Positions 5,975-14,580 of a stretch of 15,131 bases of DNA are shown here, one piece after another. Within the stretch, counting starts at the first letter, position 1. The number at the start of each line of letters is the position of its first letter. The notes under the pieces were generated by a model. It worked only from the letters and a program-made list of their open reading frames with translations, made no database searches and was not told where the DNA came from. A program made the position numbers and the translations under genes. Source of the DNA: Deltaproteobacteria bacterium (GTDB lineage Bacteria; Desulfobacterota; Desulfobulbia; Desulfobulbales; VMSU01); the NCBI GenBank assembly GCA_021789795.1, contig JAJYJA010000047.1, positions 1 through 15,131 of the forward strand, in the 5' to 3' direction.

Positions 5975-6247
5975 TCAATGGGTGATTGGGTCAGAGGTCT
6001 CCGGGGCCGCCGCCGCTGGCTTGCTCTCCTGGCGGGCCGTCTCGGCCAGGGAGGCCAGATTGGCGGCGGTAACCTTGCCGGCGGCGATTTCCCTGAGGGT
6101 CATCACCACCTCCTTGTTCTTGCCCTCCAGCAGGAAGGGCATCCCGTTCCGATGCTGCTTGAGCCGGGCCAGGGCCAGATGAATGAGGGCGAAGCGGTTT
6201 TCGCTGCCCACCTCCTTGAGACAATCTTCAACCGTGATGCGCGCCAT
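5975..6247 (-). CDS. rpoZ: RNA polymerase omega subunit
   Basis: The 90-residue protein begins MARITVEDCLKEVGSENRF and contains IHLALARLKQHRNG and VVMTLREIAAGKV, the usual omega segments that wrap the beta-prime C-terminus. It ends in an Ala/Pro-rich tail. The ATG at 6247 is preferred over an earlier in-frame one because MARITVEDC is the family start and GGGAGGAG lies about 8 nt upstream. Omega assists polymerase assembly and forms part of a ppGpp site. It is the first gene of the rpoZ-dnaJ-dksA-galT run and is separated from lepA by about 150 nt containing a promoter. Confidence 0.92.
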   Translation of the reverse strand: MARITVEDCLKEVGSENRFALIHLALARLKQHRNGMPFLLEGKNKEVVMTLREIAAGKVTAANLASLAETARQESKPAAAAPETSDPITH

Positions 6248-6342
6248 GCCAAAATCTCCTCCCGCCAGGGACGGCGGTGCGTTGGGACGTTTTAGTTCGG
6301 GGTCGTCTAGGCCGGTTGCCTCCCGCCCAGTAGAACTTCGCA

Positions 6343-6370
6343 AATATAATAGCTTTGCCTGGTTTGGCAA
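6343..6370 (-). promoter_or_regulatory. Candidate sigma-70 promoter of the rpoZ-dnaJ-dksA-galT operon
   Basis: On the minus strand TTGCCA (6365-6370) and TATATT (6343-6348) are separated by 16 nt, close to the sigma-70 consensus. They lie in the lepA-rpoZ gap about 95 nt upstream of the rpoZ start, in an A+T-rich patch. The -35 box overlaps a small TTGCC/GGCAA inverted repeat that might bind a regulator. The assignment rests on sequence pattern only. Confidence 0.5.
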
Positions 6371-6398
6371 CGTTTTTTTGGGCGAGCCACCGGCGGCC

Positions 6399-8195
6399 TC
6401 AGGTCTGATCCGACTTCAGCACCGCCAGGAAGGCGGACTGGGGGATATCGACGTTGCCCACCGTCTTCATCCGCTTCTTGCCCGCCTTCTGCTTTTCCAG
6501 GAGTTTTCTCTTGCGGGTGATGTCGCCGCCGTAGCACTTGGCCAGCACGTCCTTGCGCAGGGCCGAGATGGTGGTACGGGCGACGATGTTGCCGCCGATG
6601 GCCGCCTGGATGGCGATCTTGAACATCTGGCGCGGGATCTCCTCCTGGAGCTTCTCGCAGGCGTGCAGGCCCCGTTCCCGGGCCCGGGCCCGGTGGGTCA
6701 ACTGCGACAGGGCATCGACCCGCTCGCCGTTGACCAGGATGTCGAGCTTGACCAGGTCGCTCCTGCGGTAGTCGAGCAGGTGGTAGTCAAAGGAGCCGTA
6801 GCCCTGGGTGATGGATTTCAACTTGTCGTAGAAGTCGTAGATCACCTCGGCCAAGGGCAGCTCGCAGGCGAACTCGATGCGGCCCGGGGTGGGATAGTGA
6901 TAGTTGGTGTTCTCGCCCCGGCGCTCCATGCACAGGGTCATCACCGCCCCCATGTAGCGCTCGGGGATCAGGATGTTGGCCTTGATGAAGGGCTCCTCGG
7001 TGTGCTCGATGCTGCTGGGGTCGGGGAAATAGGAGGGGTTGTCGATCTCCACCATCGTGCCGTCGTTTAGATAAAAGTGGTAGCTGACCGTGGGCACGGT
7101 GAGGATGAGGGGGATGTCGAACTCCCGCTCCAGGCGCTCCTGCACCACCTCCAAGTGCAAAAGGCCCAAAAAACCGCAGCGGAAGCCGAAGCCCAGGGCC
7201 GTGGAGGAGTCCTTCTGAAACGACAGGGCAGCGTCGTTTAGTTGCAGCTTGTCCATGGCCGCCGCCAGGTTCTCATACTCGTCGGTGGAGATGGGATAGA
7301 GCGAGGAGAACACCACCTGCTGGATGGGCTTGAAGCCCGGCAGGGGCTGGGCGCAGGGCCGGTCGCGGTGGGTGATGGTGTCGCCGGGCCGGGTGTCGCG
7401 CACCGTCTTGACCCCGGCGATGATGTAGCCCACCTGGCCGGCGGCGAGGCTCTTCTGCGGGGCGCGGGTCAAATGAAAGAGCCCCACCTCCTCCACCTTG
7501 TAGGCGGCCTCGGTGGACATGAACTTGATGGTGTCCCCGGCCTTGACCTCGCCGTCGATGATCCGGCAGGAGATGATGGTGCCCCGGAAGGCGTCGTAGC
7601 TGGCGTCGAAGATCAGGGCCGAGAGCGGCGCCAGGGCGTCACCCTTGGGCGGCGGCAGGTACTTGACGATCGCCTCCAGGAGCGCATCCACCCCCTGGCC
7701 GGTCTTGGCCGAGCAGAGGACGATGCGCTCCGCGTCCAGGCCCAGGTCTTCCTCCACCTGCAAGGCCACCGCCTCGGGGTCGGCGGCCGGCAGGTCGATC
7801 TTGTTCAGCACCGGGATGATCTCCAGGTTGTTTTCCATCGCCAGGTAGAGGTTGGCCAAGGTCTGGGCCTCCACCCCCTGGGCGGCGTCGATCAAGAGCA
7901 CCGCCCCCTCGCAGGAGGACAGGGCCCGGGAGACCTCGTAGCTGAAATCGACATGCCCGGGGGTGTCCACCAGGTTGAGCATGTACTCCTCTCCGTCCGC
8001 CGCGGTGTAAGGCAGGCAGATGGTCTGGCTCTTGATGGTGATCCCCCGCTCGCGCTCGATGTCCATGTTGTCCAGGAGTTGATCCTTGAACTCCCGGTCG
8101 GTGACCATCTTGCAGGCCTGGATCAGGCGGTCGGCCAGGGTGGACTTGCCGTGATCGATATGGGCGATGATGCTGAAGTTGCGGATCTGGCTCAT
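6399..8195 (-). CDS. lepA: Elongation factor 4 (LepA) GTPase
   Basis: The 598-residue protein is a full-length LepA, the ribosome-associated translational GTPase linked to back-translocation and 30S assembly. The GTPase motifs are AHIDHGKST at residues 11-19, the switch region RERGITI, DTPGHVDF and NKIDLPAADPE. Domains II-V follow, with the LepA-specific C-terminus including YGGDITRKRKLLEKQKAGKKRMK. The start MSQIRNFSIIAHIDHG is the family standard; an ATG 54 nt upstream is in frame, but its extension resembles no family member. No good Shine-Dalgarno precedes the start (the leader is C-rich), which is odd for a housekeeping gene. It is transcribed divergently from the chemosensor gene, with a 224-nt gap. 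Confidence 0.96.
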   Translation of the reverse strand: MSQIRNFSIIAHIDHGKSTLADRLIQACKMVTDREFKDQLLDNMDIERERGITIKSQTICLPYTAADGEEYMLNLVDTPGHVDFSYEVSRALSSCEGAVLLIDAAQGVEAQTLANLYLAMENNLEIIPVLNKIDLPAADPEAVALQVEEDLGLDAERIVLCSAKTGQGVDALLEAIVKYLPPPKGDALAPLSALIFDASYDAFRGTIISCRIIDGEVKAGDTIKFMSTEAAYKVEEVGLFHLTRAPQKSLAAGQVGYIIAGVKTVRDTRPGDTITHRDRPCAQPLPGFKPIQQVVFSSLYPISTDEYENLAAAMDKLQLNDAALSFQKDSSTALGFGFRCGFLGLLHLEVVQERLEREFDIPLILTVPTVSYHFYLNDGTMVEIDNPSYFPDPSSIEHTEEPFIKANILIPERYMGAVMTLCMERRGENTNYHYPTPGRIEFACELPLAEVIYDFYDKLKSITQGYGSFDYHLLDYRRSDLVKLDILVNGERVDALSQLTHRARARERGLHACEKLQEEIPRQMFKIAIQAAIGGNIVARTTISALRKDVLAKCYGGDITRKRKLLEKQKAGKKRMKTVGNVDIPQSAFLAVLKSDQT

Positions 8196-8280
8196 GGGGG
8201 CGCGGGATATAGTTGATCGGCACGGAAGGAAACATTCCTTGTAGCACAAAATCCCCGATAACCATAGGGGAAAATCGCCT

Positions 8281-8317
8281 GGCCCCGGGCCTCGGCCCCG
8301 TCCGGGGCCAAATTTTT
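8281..8317 (+). other. GC-rich hairpin followed by T run between divergent genes
   Basis: GGCCCCGG (8281-8288) pairs with CCGGGGCC (8302-8309) and is followed by AAATTTTT on the plus strand, resembling an intrinsic terminator. No plus-strand gene lies upstream. It could attenuate chemosensor transcripts that start further upstream, or insulate the two divergent promoters. Confidence 0.3.
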
Positions 8318-8337
8318 CTCTCTGGGCGGCTTTTTTC

Positions 8338-8346
8338 TGCTACAAT
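8338..8346 (+). promoter_or_regulatory. Candidate extended -10 promoter of the chemosensor gene
   Basis: TGCTACAAT gives an extended -10 motif (TGn plus TACAAT) about 74 nt upstream of the start codon. No good -35 hexamer is present, which extended -10 promoters can tolerate. This is a pattern-based call only. Confidence 0.4.
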
Positions 8347-8419
8347 CCTTCCAGCGGCGGCCAGGGCGCCTGCCCCGTGCCGGAGATTGACGAGAAAAAA
8401 CGCCGGGAGGCAAGACAAG

Positions 8420-10342
8420 ATGGGTATCCGGGAAGACATCGCCATCCTGCTGGTCGAGGACGCGGTCACCATGCGGAAGATCGAGGTCAAGGCCCTGCGC
8501 GCCTTGGGGTTTGCAAACGTCACCGAGGCCGAGGATGGCCGGGCGGCCCAGGAGATCCTGAGGCGGCCGGGCCAGCGGTTCGACCTGGTGATCAGCGACT
8601 GGAACATGCCCAACCTGGGCGGGTACGATCTCCTGGTCTGGATGCGCCAGCAGGAGGACTTCCAGACCCTGCCCTTCCTGATGGCCACCGGCCAGTCCGA
8701 CCGCAGCCAGGCGCAAGCGGCCCTGGAGGCCGGGGCCAACGGCCTGATCGCCAAACCCTTCGGGGCCGGCGAGTTGAAGGAGAAGATGGAGGAGGCAATG
8801 GGCCAGTGTCAGTCGGGCGGCCGGCCCACGGCGACGGCGAGCGGCCCGCAGATGGGCGCCTCGGGCAAGGTCAGGTTACGGCTGGCCCATATCCAGATCA
8901 CCGACCACCTGATCCTGGGGGTGCTCAAGCACTGGATCGAGAAGGGCGAGGTCACCCCCCAGCACTTTGAGCTGGAGACCCAGTGCCTGCCGGGCTGGAA
9001 CCAGGTGCAACAGGCACTGGAGGCCGGGACGGTGGACGGGGCCTGCATCCTGGCCCCCATTGCCATGGAGCTTTTCCACTTCGGGGCGGCCATCAAGGTG
9101 GTGCTCTTCGCCCACCGGGGCGGCAGTATCTGCGTCCGCAGCCGCCAGGGCGCCTACGCCGAGCCCTACCAGGACTTCTTCCGCCGCCGCTCCTTCCTCA
9201 TCCCCCACAAGCTGTCGGTGCATCACCTGCTGACCCACATGTTCTTCGAGGGGGTCGGACTTAAGGCCAGCCAGGGCAAGGGCCCGGAGGTGGAGGTCAA
9301 CCTGGAGGTGGTGGCGCCCATTGACATGCCGGAATTTCTCAAGGATAACGAGGACTCGTGTGGATTCATGGTGGCGGAGCCCTTGGGCACCAAGGCCATC
9401 GCCGCCGGCATCGCCGATCTGCAATTTTTGTCCGGCGAGCTGTGGGCCAATCACCCCTGCTGCGTGGTCGCCATCCGCGACGACTTCGCGGAGCCCCACC
9501 GGAAGGCGGTCTACGAGCTGACCGAGCTGCTGGTCAAGGCCGGCAAGTTCATCGAAAAGCGGCCCGACACCGCCGCCGAGATCGCGGTCGCCTTCCTTGA
9601 TCCTGGAAAAAAACTGGGGCTGAAGGTGCCGGTACTCAAGAACGTGCTCCGCGAACCTCAGGGGATCAAGACCGGCGACCTCTACCCGGCCAAGGAGGAT
9701 CTGAACCGGATGCAGCGCTACCTGCACGACAAGATGGGCATCGGCGCCCTGGTCGATCTCGACCAACTGGTGGATCTCCGCTACGCCGACGCCGCCTGCG
9801 CCGGCCAGGCCCGGATGGCCGCCACCCTGATGAGCCCGGGCGAGGCCATGGGCCAGCTCCTTTGCCCCCGGGGCCAGGAGGCCGACGCCGCCAAGAGTAT
9901 GCTGGCCAAGGAGGGCCGCTACCTGACCTTTAAACTCGGCCCGCAGGAGTTCGGAATCAACATCTTGAAAATCAAGGAGATCGTCAAGATGATGGCTTTC
10001 GTCAAGGTGCACCAGGCCCCGGCCTACGCCAAGGGGGTGCTCAACCTGCGGGACCGGGTGGTGCCGATCATCGACCTGCGGGCCAAGCTGGGGATGGAGG
10101 AGATCGCCTACCACGACCGCAGTTGCATCGTCATCGTCGAGACCGAACATGAGGCGGAGACCAGGCGGATGGGGGTGGTGGTGGACTCGGTGTCCGAGGT
10201 GCTGACCTTCAAGGCGGCGGAGATCGAGGGGCCGTCCAGCCTCGGCCTCGGGGCCGGCATCGACACCCGCTGCCTCCTGGGCCTGGCCAAGAGCGGCCCC
10301 CAGGTCAAGATCCTGCTCGACATCGACCAGACCCTGCGCTGA
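8420..10342 (+). CDS. Receiver / NrtA-CmpA-like ligand-binding / CheW fusion chemosensor
   Basis: This 640-residue protein has three parts. Residues 1-125 are a CheY-like receiver with acidic E13/D14, phosphoacceptor D60 (VISDWNMPN), Thr90 and Lys112 (AKPF). Residues about 150-455 resemble the periplasmic nitrate/bicarbonate/sulfonate-binding proteins NrtA, CmpA and NMT1, with ALEAGTVDGACILAPIA and a NHPCCVVAIRDDF block typical of that family. Residues about 498-640 form a CheW domain (YLTFKLGPQEFGINILKIKE, VLNLRDRVVPIIDLR). No signal peptide or membrane segment is seen, so ligand binding would be cytoplasmic. CheW domains dock to CheA and receptors, and CheV joins CheW to a receiver, so this looks like a CheV-type adaptor with an inserted small-molecule sensor. 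The ATG at 8420 is supported by GGGAGG about 9 nt upstream. No cheA or receptor gene is nearby. The final 166 bp recur at 14615-14780. Confidence 0.88.
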   Translation: MGIREDIAILLVEDAVTMRKIEVKALRALGFANVTEAEDGRAAQEILRRPGQRFDLVISDWNMPNLGGYDLLVWMRQQEDFQTLPFLMATGQSDRSQAQAALEAGANGLIAKPFGAGELKEKMEEAMGQCQSGGRPTATASGPQMGASGKVRLRLAHIQITDHLILGVLKHWIEKGEVTPQHFELETQCLPGWNQVQQALEAGTVDGACILAPIAMELFHFGAAIKVVLFAHRGGSICVRSRQGAYAEPYQDFFRRRSFLIPHKLSVHHLLTHMFFEGVGLKASQGKGPEVEVNLEVVAPIDMPEFLKDNEDSCGFMVAEPLGTKAIAAGIADLQFLSGELWANHPCCVVAIRDDFAEPHRKAVYELTELLVKAGKFIEKRPDTAAEIAVAFLDPGKKLGLKVPVLKNVLREPQGIKTGDLYPAKEDLNRMQRYLHDKMGIGALVDLDQLVDLRYADAACAGQARMAATLMSPGEAMGQLLCPRGQEADAAKSMLAKEGRYLTFKLGPQEFGINILKIKEIVKMMAFVKVHQAPAYAKGVLNLRDRVVPIIDLRAKLGMEEIAYHDRSCIVIVETEHEAETRRMGVVVDSVSEVLTFKAAEIEGPSSLGLGAGIDTRCLLGLAKSGPQVKILLDIDQTLR

Positions 10343-10344
10343 CC
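10179..10344 (+). repeat. Direct repeat copy A: 3' end of the chemosensor gene
   Basis: These 166 bp match 14615-14780 at a constant offset of 4436 bp with four mismatches (10221, 10225, 10226, 10257), or 97.6% identity by my manual alignment. The longest exact run is 87 bp, at the 3' end. The repeat covers the last 54 codons of the CheW domain plus the stop and two following bases. Identity ends at 10344, one base before the ATG of the efflux adaptor. Confidence 0.95.
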
Positions 10345-11445
10345 ATGCCACGAGTTAGACGAGGTCGAATGGCCACTTTAACGAAGGCGAAGCGTGGGTA
10401 TTTTTCCCCTGAAGTCAGGGCGGCAACCGTTTGTTTGCTGCTGAACGTAGGACTTCTGCTGGCGACCGACCTGGCGCGGGCGGCGGAGACGAAGGTCGTA
10501 ACCGTGCAAGCGCAGATCGTCACGAGTCAATTTGAGGCCTACGCCCAGGTCGAACCCATCGCCGTGCTGCCGGTGCGGGCGGCGGCAACCGGGGTGATAA
10601 CCGGACTGAAAATTTTCCCGGGTGAGGCGCTCCCGGCCGGACAGAAGCTGGGCGAACTCGGCGGGCCTGAAATCGCGGCGCGGCTGGCACAGGACAAAGC
10701 CGTCGTCAACAGCGCCCGGGAAAGTTTAATTAACACCCGCAAATCACTGGCCATCCAGCAGGATAAACTCGCTGCTCATCTCGGCACCCGGCAGTCGCTT
10801 CTTCAGGCCGAAAGCGCGGCGGCACAAGCCCAGGCGGCTCTCGACACCGCCCAAGCCCAACTCCGGGCCTTGCGGCAACTGATCACGGTGAAGGCGCCCA
10901 TCGCCGGCACCGTGTTGGCCTTGGACATCGCCGCCGGCGCGCGGGTCGGCGCGGGTCAAACCATTTTCACCTTGCAACCAGCGGACAAGTTGTGGCTGAA
11001 AGCCGCCTACTACGGCGCTGACGCGGCGGCGGTCCAGGTTGGAATGGCTGGCCAATTCACTCCCGCCAGCGGCGGTGAAGCCATTCCCGTGCAGGTCAGC
11101 GCGGTGTTCGGCTCGCTACAGCCTGACGGCGGAGAATCAGTTGGTCTGGTCGCCGCGACCTCGTCCGGCTGGCTGAACGGCGAATCCGGCACGGTAACCT
11201 TGAACGGGTCGGCGCGCTCGCTGGTGGCCGTGCCGACCCGCGCGCTCGTTTTGGATCAGGGACAGTGGTGGGTGCTGGTTCACACCGCCAACGGCAATCG
11301 GCCGCAACCGGTGACGCCCGGACCAGCGCGCGGCTGGCAGACCTTCATCGAGCGAGGACTTGAGCCGGGCGCGGAAGTGGTGGTGGAAAACGCCTACCTC
11401 GAATTTCACCGCAGCATTTCCCAAAACTACCAGCCGCCGGATTGA
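10345..11445 (+). CDS. RND efflux periplasmic adaptor (membrane fusion protein)
   Basis: This 366-residue protein is a HlyD/AcrA-type adaptor linking an RND pump to an outer-membrane channel. A basic N-terminus and a hydrophobic stretch (about 28-41) ending in LARAAE suggest a cleaved signal peptide. The barrel-sandwich (lipoyl-like) halves are at 74-105 (VRAAATGVITGLKIFPGE) and 180-210 (TVKAPIAGTVLALDIAAGA). An Ala/Gln-rich alpha-hairpin of about 70 residues lies between them, and beta-barrel and proximal domains follow. The first ATG is two bases after the chemosensor stop and has no ribosome-binding site of its own. An ATG at 10369 behind GAGGTCGA is the alternative start. The permease gene follows after 4 nt. 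GAA and AAA codons are commoner than in the neighbouring chemosensor gene. The substrate is unknown. Confidence 0.88.
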   Translation: MPRVRRGRMATLTKAKRGYFSPEVRAATVCLLLNVGLLLATDLARAAETKVVTVQAQIVTSQFEAYAQVEPIAVLPVRAAATGVITGLKIFPGEALPAGQKLGELGGPEIAARLAQDKAVVNSARESLINTRKSLAIQQDKLAAHLGTRQSLLQAESAAAQAQAALDTAQAQLRALRQLITVKAPIAGTVLALDIAAGARVGAGQTIFTLQPADKLWLKAAYYGADAAAVQVGMAGQFTPASGGEAIPVQVSAVFGSLQPDGGESVGLVAATSSGWLNGESGTVTLNGSARSLVAVPTRALVLDQGQWWVLVHTANGNRPQPVTPGPARGWQTFIERGLEPGAEVVVENAYLEFHRSISQNYQPPD

Positions 11446-11449
11446 TTTC

Positions 11450-14400
11450 ATGCCCGGGCCACAAAGCATCCGGCAGTTGCTGTTGCGTCCCTTGCTTTGG
11501 GCGCTGATCTTTGGGGCGCTCATTGCCAGTGGCGTTTATGCCTGGCGGAAAATTCCCGTGGAAGTGCTGCCGCGCTTCAATTTCCCGCAGATCAGCGTCA
11601 TCACGCATAAGCCGGGCGCCACCGCGGCCGAGCTGGAGGCCCTCATCACCTGGCCGCTCGAAGGCCAGATTCTGACCCTGCCCAATCTGGCCGGGGTGCG
11701 CTCCGTCATGGGCAACGGCACCGTCGAAATTGACGTTCGTTTCCGCGAGGGCACCGACGCCCAGCAAGACCTGCTGGCGGCCAACAGCGCCATTGACCGG
11801 GCGCGCGGCCAGCTTCCCGCATCGGCCCAGCCGCTGGCCCAGATCATGGGCAACGCCATCAACGAAGTGGTCGACTACACGGCGCAGCTTCCCGCCAGCG
11901 TGGGCCCGGCAGAAGTGCAACGCGCCGTGCTCGCCAACGTCGCGCCCGCGCTCCGGGCCCTGCCCGGCGTACAACTGGTGGAAATTTACGGCGCCGGCGA
12001 CGAGGCGTTGTGGGTGCAGCCGGACCTGGCCGCCCTGCATCGCTATCAGGTGCCGGTCACCGCGATCACCCAAGCGATCAAAGACCAGGTGCTGTTGGGT
12101 CCGGGCGGTTATGTGTCGCAGGGCCATCAGGACGTGCTGATCGAGGCGCGCAACCTGCCGGTGCATATCGCGCAACTGGAACAAGTCCCCGTGCCGGGGC
12201 CCAACGGCCCGATACCGTTGGGCAACCTGGCGCGCATCGTCCGCGCGCCGGTGCCGACGCACAACGCGGTTTTGCTGGATGGCCGGCCCAGCGTCGCGCT
12301 GACCGTTTTCAAACAACCAGGGGCCTCCACCGTGCCGGTCACGAAGGCGGTGCAGGCCGCGCTGGACGGAACTTTGCGCCAGTTGCCCGCCGGGGTGCAT
12401 TGGGTGCGCACCTACAACCAGGGACATCTCGTGCAGGTGGTCGGCGCGGACCTGGGACGAAATTTGATCCTTGGCGGCGTGCTCGCCGTGGCGGTGCTGT
12501 TCTGGGTGCTGGGCGCAGGACGCGGCATCTGGGCGCTGGCCTTCAGCATCCCGCTGTCACTGCTGCTGGGCATCGCGGGCCTTTATGCCGCCGGCCAAAG
12601 CCTAAATCTGATGACCCTGGGCGCGCTGACCGTGGCCGTCGGGTTGCTCGCCGACGACGCCATCATCGTGCTCGAAAGCATTTATCATCGCTGGGAACAG
12701 GGTGACGCACACTGGACCGGCATCTGGCGGGGCATGAAAGACATTGCCGGCCCCGACGTGACCGGCACCCTGACCACGGTGGCGGTTTTTGTGCCGTTGC
12801 TGTTTGTGGGCGGCCTGGCTGGACTTTTTTTCATTCCGTTCGCGCTGGCCATGACGTTCGCGCTGCTCGCCTCGTTGCTGGTCTCGCTGACCTTCATCCC
12901 GCTCGGCCTGGGTTTCATCAAGGCCCGGCCGCACCCCAAGCTAACCACGGGTGGCCAGGCGCTGGCGCGTGGGCGGCGGTTGAATGAAAAACTGTTCCAC
13001 CTGGTCGCGCGCCGTCCACGCTTGAGCCTGGCGATCACCTTCGTCTTGCTGGTGCTAAGTCTGGCCGGGCTGGCGCTGGTGCCGGTCAACTTCCTGCCCT
13101 TGCCCAATGAAGGGGTGTTGCTGGAAAGTTTCACCCTGCCGCCCGGCAGTTCCCTGGTAGACACGGAGGCTACCGTCAGAACCATCACGCAACGCCTACA
13201 AGCCGACCCGGACGTGGAGCATGTGTTCGCCCGGATCGGCTCCTCGGCAAGCACCGCTTATACCGAACCCGCCTACGCCGGCGAGATGCAGATCGCGCTC
13301 AAGCCCGGCGTCAACGTAAACAGCCTCGACGCCATCGGCCAGCGGGTGCTGAAGGAAAGTCAAACGACCGGCGTGCAGTCGGCGCTCGGCACCCCGACCC
13401 TCGAGCGCGTCGGGGAGAGTTTGTCTGGTTTGCCGCAGCCGTTTGTCATCCACCTCTTCGGCAGCCGCATCACCGAGTTGCGCACGCTTGCCGACCAGGT
13501 CGTCGCGCGGCTACGCCCGCTTCCGACGTTGGCCAGTATTTTCAACAATGACGGCTATCCCGTCACCCAACTGCAATTACAGCCCAGAACGGAGGCGCTG
13601 GCGGCGTATCACCTGACGCCGACGCAGTTGTATGCGCAAATCAATCCCCTGCTGAACGGTGAGGTGGTGGCGCAAGTGCCGGAAGGCAATGTGCCGCTCG
13701 ACCTCTACGTGCGCCTGGCCGATGCGCCGCGGAAATCCCTGCGCGCCTTGGGCCAGTTGCCCATTCGCACCAATGGTTGGACGCCGCTGGGCCAACTGGC
13801 CACACTCAACCTGGTCAGTACGCCCAATCAAATCCGTCACCTCGACGGCGCACGGGCGCTGAATATTCTCGCCACGCCAACGGGCCCGTTGAGCGGTAGC
13901 ATAGCCGCCGCCAAAGGCGCGCTGGCGGATTTGTCGCTACCCGCCGGCTATCGTTGGGCCTTTGGCGGCCTGTATCCGGAACTGGAGCGGGCGGCCCTCG
14001 GACTCGGTCTGGCGGCGCTCGCGGCGTTGGTGCTGATGCTCGGCATTTTGATTTTGCAATTCGACGGCCTGCTCGTGCCCGGATTGCTGCTGCTGGAAAT
14101 TCCTCTGGCGGTAATGGGCGGCGCCATCGCCCTGATCGTCAGCGGCGTCGGTTTAAACGCCATCGGCCTGGTGGCCTTTCTGACCTTGATCGGCGTCGGC
14201 CTCAATCACGGCATCGTGCTGCTCCACCGCGTGCGGGACAACGAAGCTGCCGGGATGCCGGTCGAGGAGGCCGTGAACGAGGCGATTTGCGTGCGCTTCC
14301 GCCCGATTGTGCTGACCACGCTGACGGCCGCGCTCGGCATGTTGCCCACGGCGCTGGGCTGGGGGCAGGGCGCGGCACCCGAGCAGGGATTGGCGGTGGT

Positions 14401-14506
14401 CATCCTGGGGGGCGTTCTCTGGAGCGCGGTGCGCAGCACCAATCTCATTCCGGCGCTATATCTGCATTGGCGGCGGAAACAAATCGCGGCAGGGAAAACG
14501 GCATGA
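11450..14506 (+). CDS. RND efflux permease (AcrB/CzcA superfamily)
   Basis: This 1018-residue inner-membrane transporter has the RND plan: a first membrane helix at about 10-30, a large periplasmic loop, helices II-VI, a second periplasmic loop and helices VII-XII. The N-terminal region contains IPVEVLPRFNFPQISVIT, PGATAAELEALITWPLE and GTDAQQDLL, which are RND signatures. Helix IV carries the proton-relay pair D402/D403 in LLADDAIIVLE, matching the AcrB spacing. In helix X, where AcrB has an essential Lys, the motif reads GVGLNHGIVLL with Asn919-His920, so a different relay is likely. The features are mixed between the HAE (drug) and HME (metal) groups, so the substrate class is open. The start at 11450 follows the adaptor stop by 4 nt. 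No outer-membrane channel gene is present. Confidence 0.92.
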   Translation: MPGPQSIRQLLLRPLLWALIFGALIASGVYAWRKIPVEVLPRFNFPQISVITHKPGATAAELEALITWPLEGQILTLPNLAGVRSVMGNGTVEIDVRFREGTDAQQDLLAANSAIDRARGQLPASAQPLAQIMGNAINEVVDYTAQLPASVGPAEVQRAVLANVAPALRALPGVQLVEIYGAGDEALWVQPDLAALHRYQVPVTAITQAIKDQVLLGPGGYVSQGHQDVLIEARNLPVHIAQLEQVPVPGPNGPIPLGNLARIVRAPVPTHNAVLLDGRPSVALTVFKQPGASTVPVTKAVQAALDGTLRQLPAGVHWVRTYNQGHLVQVVGADLGRNLILGGVLAVAVLFWVLGAGRGIWALAFSIPLSLLLGIAGLYAAGQSLNLMTLGALTVAVGLLADDAIIVLESIYHRWEQGDAHWTGIWRGMKDIAGPDVTGTLTTVAVFVPLLFVGGLAGLFFIPFALAMTFALLASLLVSLTFIPLGLGFIKARPHPKLTTGGQALARGRRLNEKLFHLVARRPRLSLAITFVLLVLSLAGLALVPVNFLPLPNEGVLLESFTLPPGSSLVDTEATVRTITQRLQADPDVEHVFARIGSSASTAYTEPAYAGEMQIALKPGVNVNSLDAIGQRVLKESQTTGVQSALGTPTLERVGESLSGLPQPFVIHLFGSRITELRTLADQVVARLRPLPTLASIFNNDGYPVTQLQLQPRTEALAAYHLTPTQLYAQINPLLNGEVVAQVPEGNVPLDLYVRLADAPRKSLRALGQLPIRTNGWTPLGQLATLNLVSTPNQIRHLDGARALNILATPTGPLSGSIAAAKGALADLSLPAGYRWAFGGLYPELERAALGLGLAALAALVLMLGILILQFDGLLVPGLLLLEIPLAVMGGAIALIVSGVGLNAIGLVAFLTLIGVGLNHGIVLLHRVRDNEAAGMPVEEAVNEAICVRFRPIVLTTLTAALGMLPTALGWGQGAAPEQGLAVVILGGVLWSAVRSTNLIPALYLHWRRKQIAAGKTA

Positions 14507-14580
14507 GCTTTTCTGTAACTGCTGCTCATTCCATGGAGGTACCCCAGCACCACGACCGCATCCGCCTGCTTATCTTCTAG
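14503..14580 (+). pseudogene. 25-codon stub overlapping the RND permease stop
   Basis: ATG at 14503 overlaps the permease TGA as ATGA, as in a translationally coupled third operon gene. The frame runs MSFSVTAAHSMEVPQHHDRI and five more residues to TAG. An A+T-rich 34-nt joint and then the second repeat copy follow. This is most simply the broken beginning of a further gene of the donor operon. It is too short to identify, and it may not be translated. Confidence 0.3.

Noticed and set aside
6355..6379. Plus-strand terminator in the lepA-rpoZ gap
   Set aside because: TTGCC/GGCAA followed by T residues looks terminator-like, but no plus-strand gene lies upstream, the stem is only 5 bp, and it overlaps the likely rpoZ -35 box.
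8226..8240. AAGGAA/TTCCTT hairpin in the lepA leader
   Set aside because: The 6-bp stem is too short and A/T-weighted to support a regulatory call.
8876..10351. Long open frame antisense to the chemosensor gene
   Set aside because: It is a by-product of GC-rich codon use in the real gene: no recognisable domain, and the plus-strand frame has clear receiver and CheW motifs.
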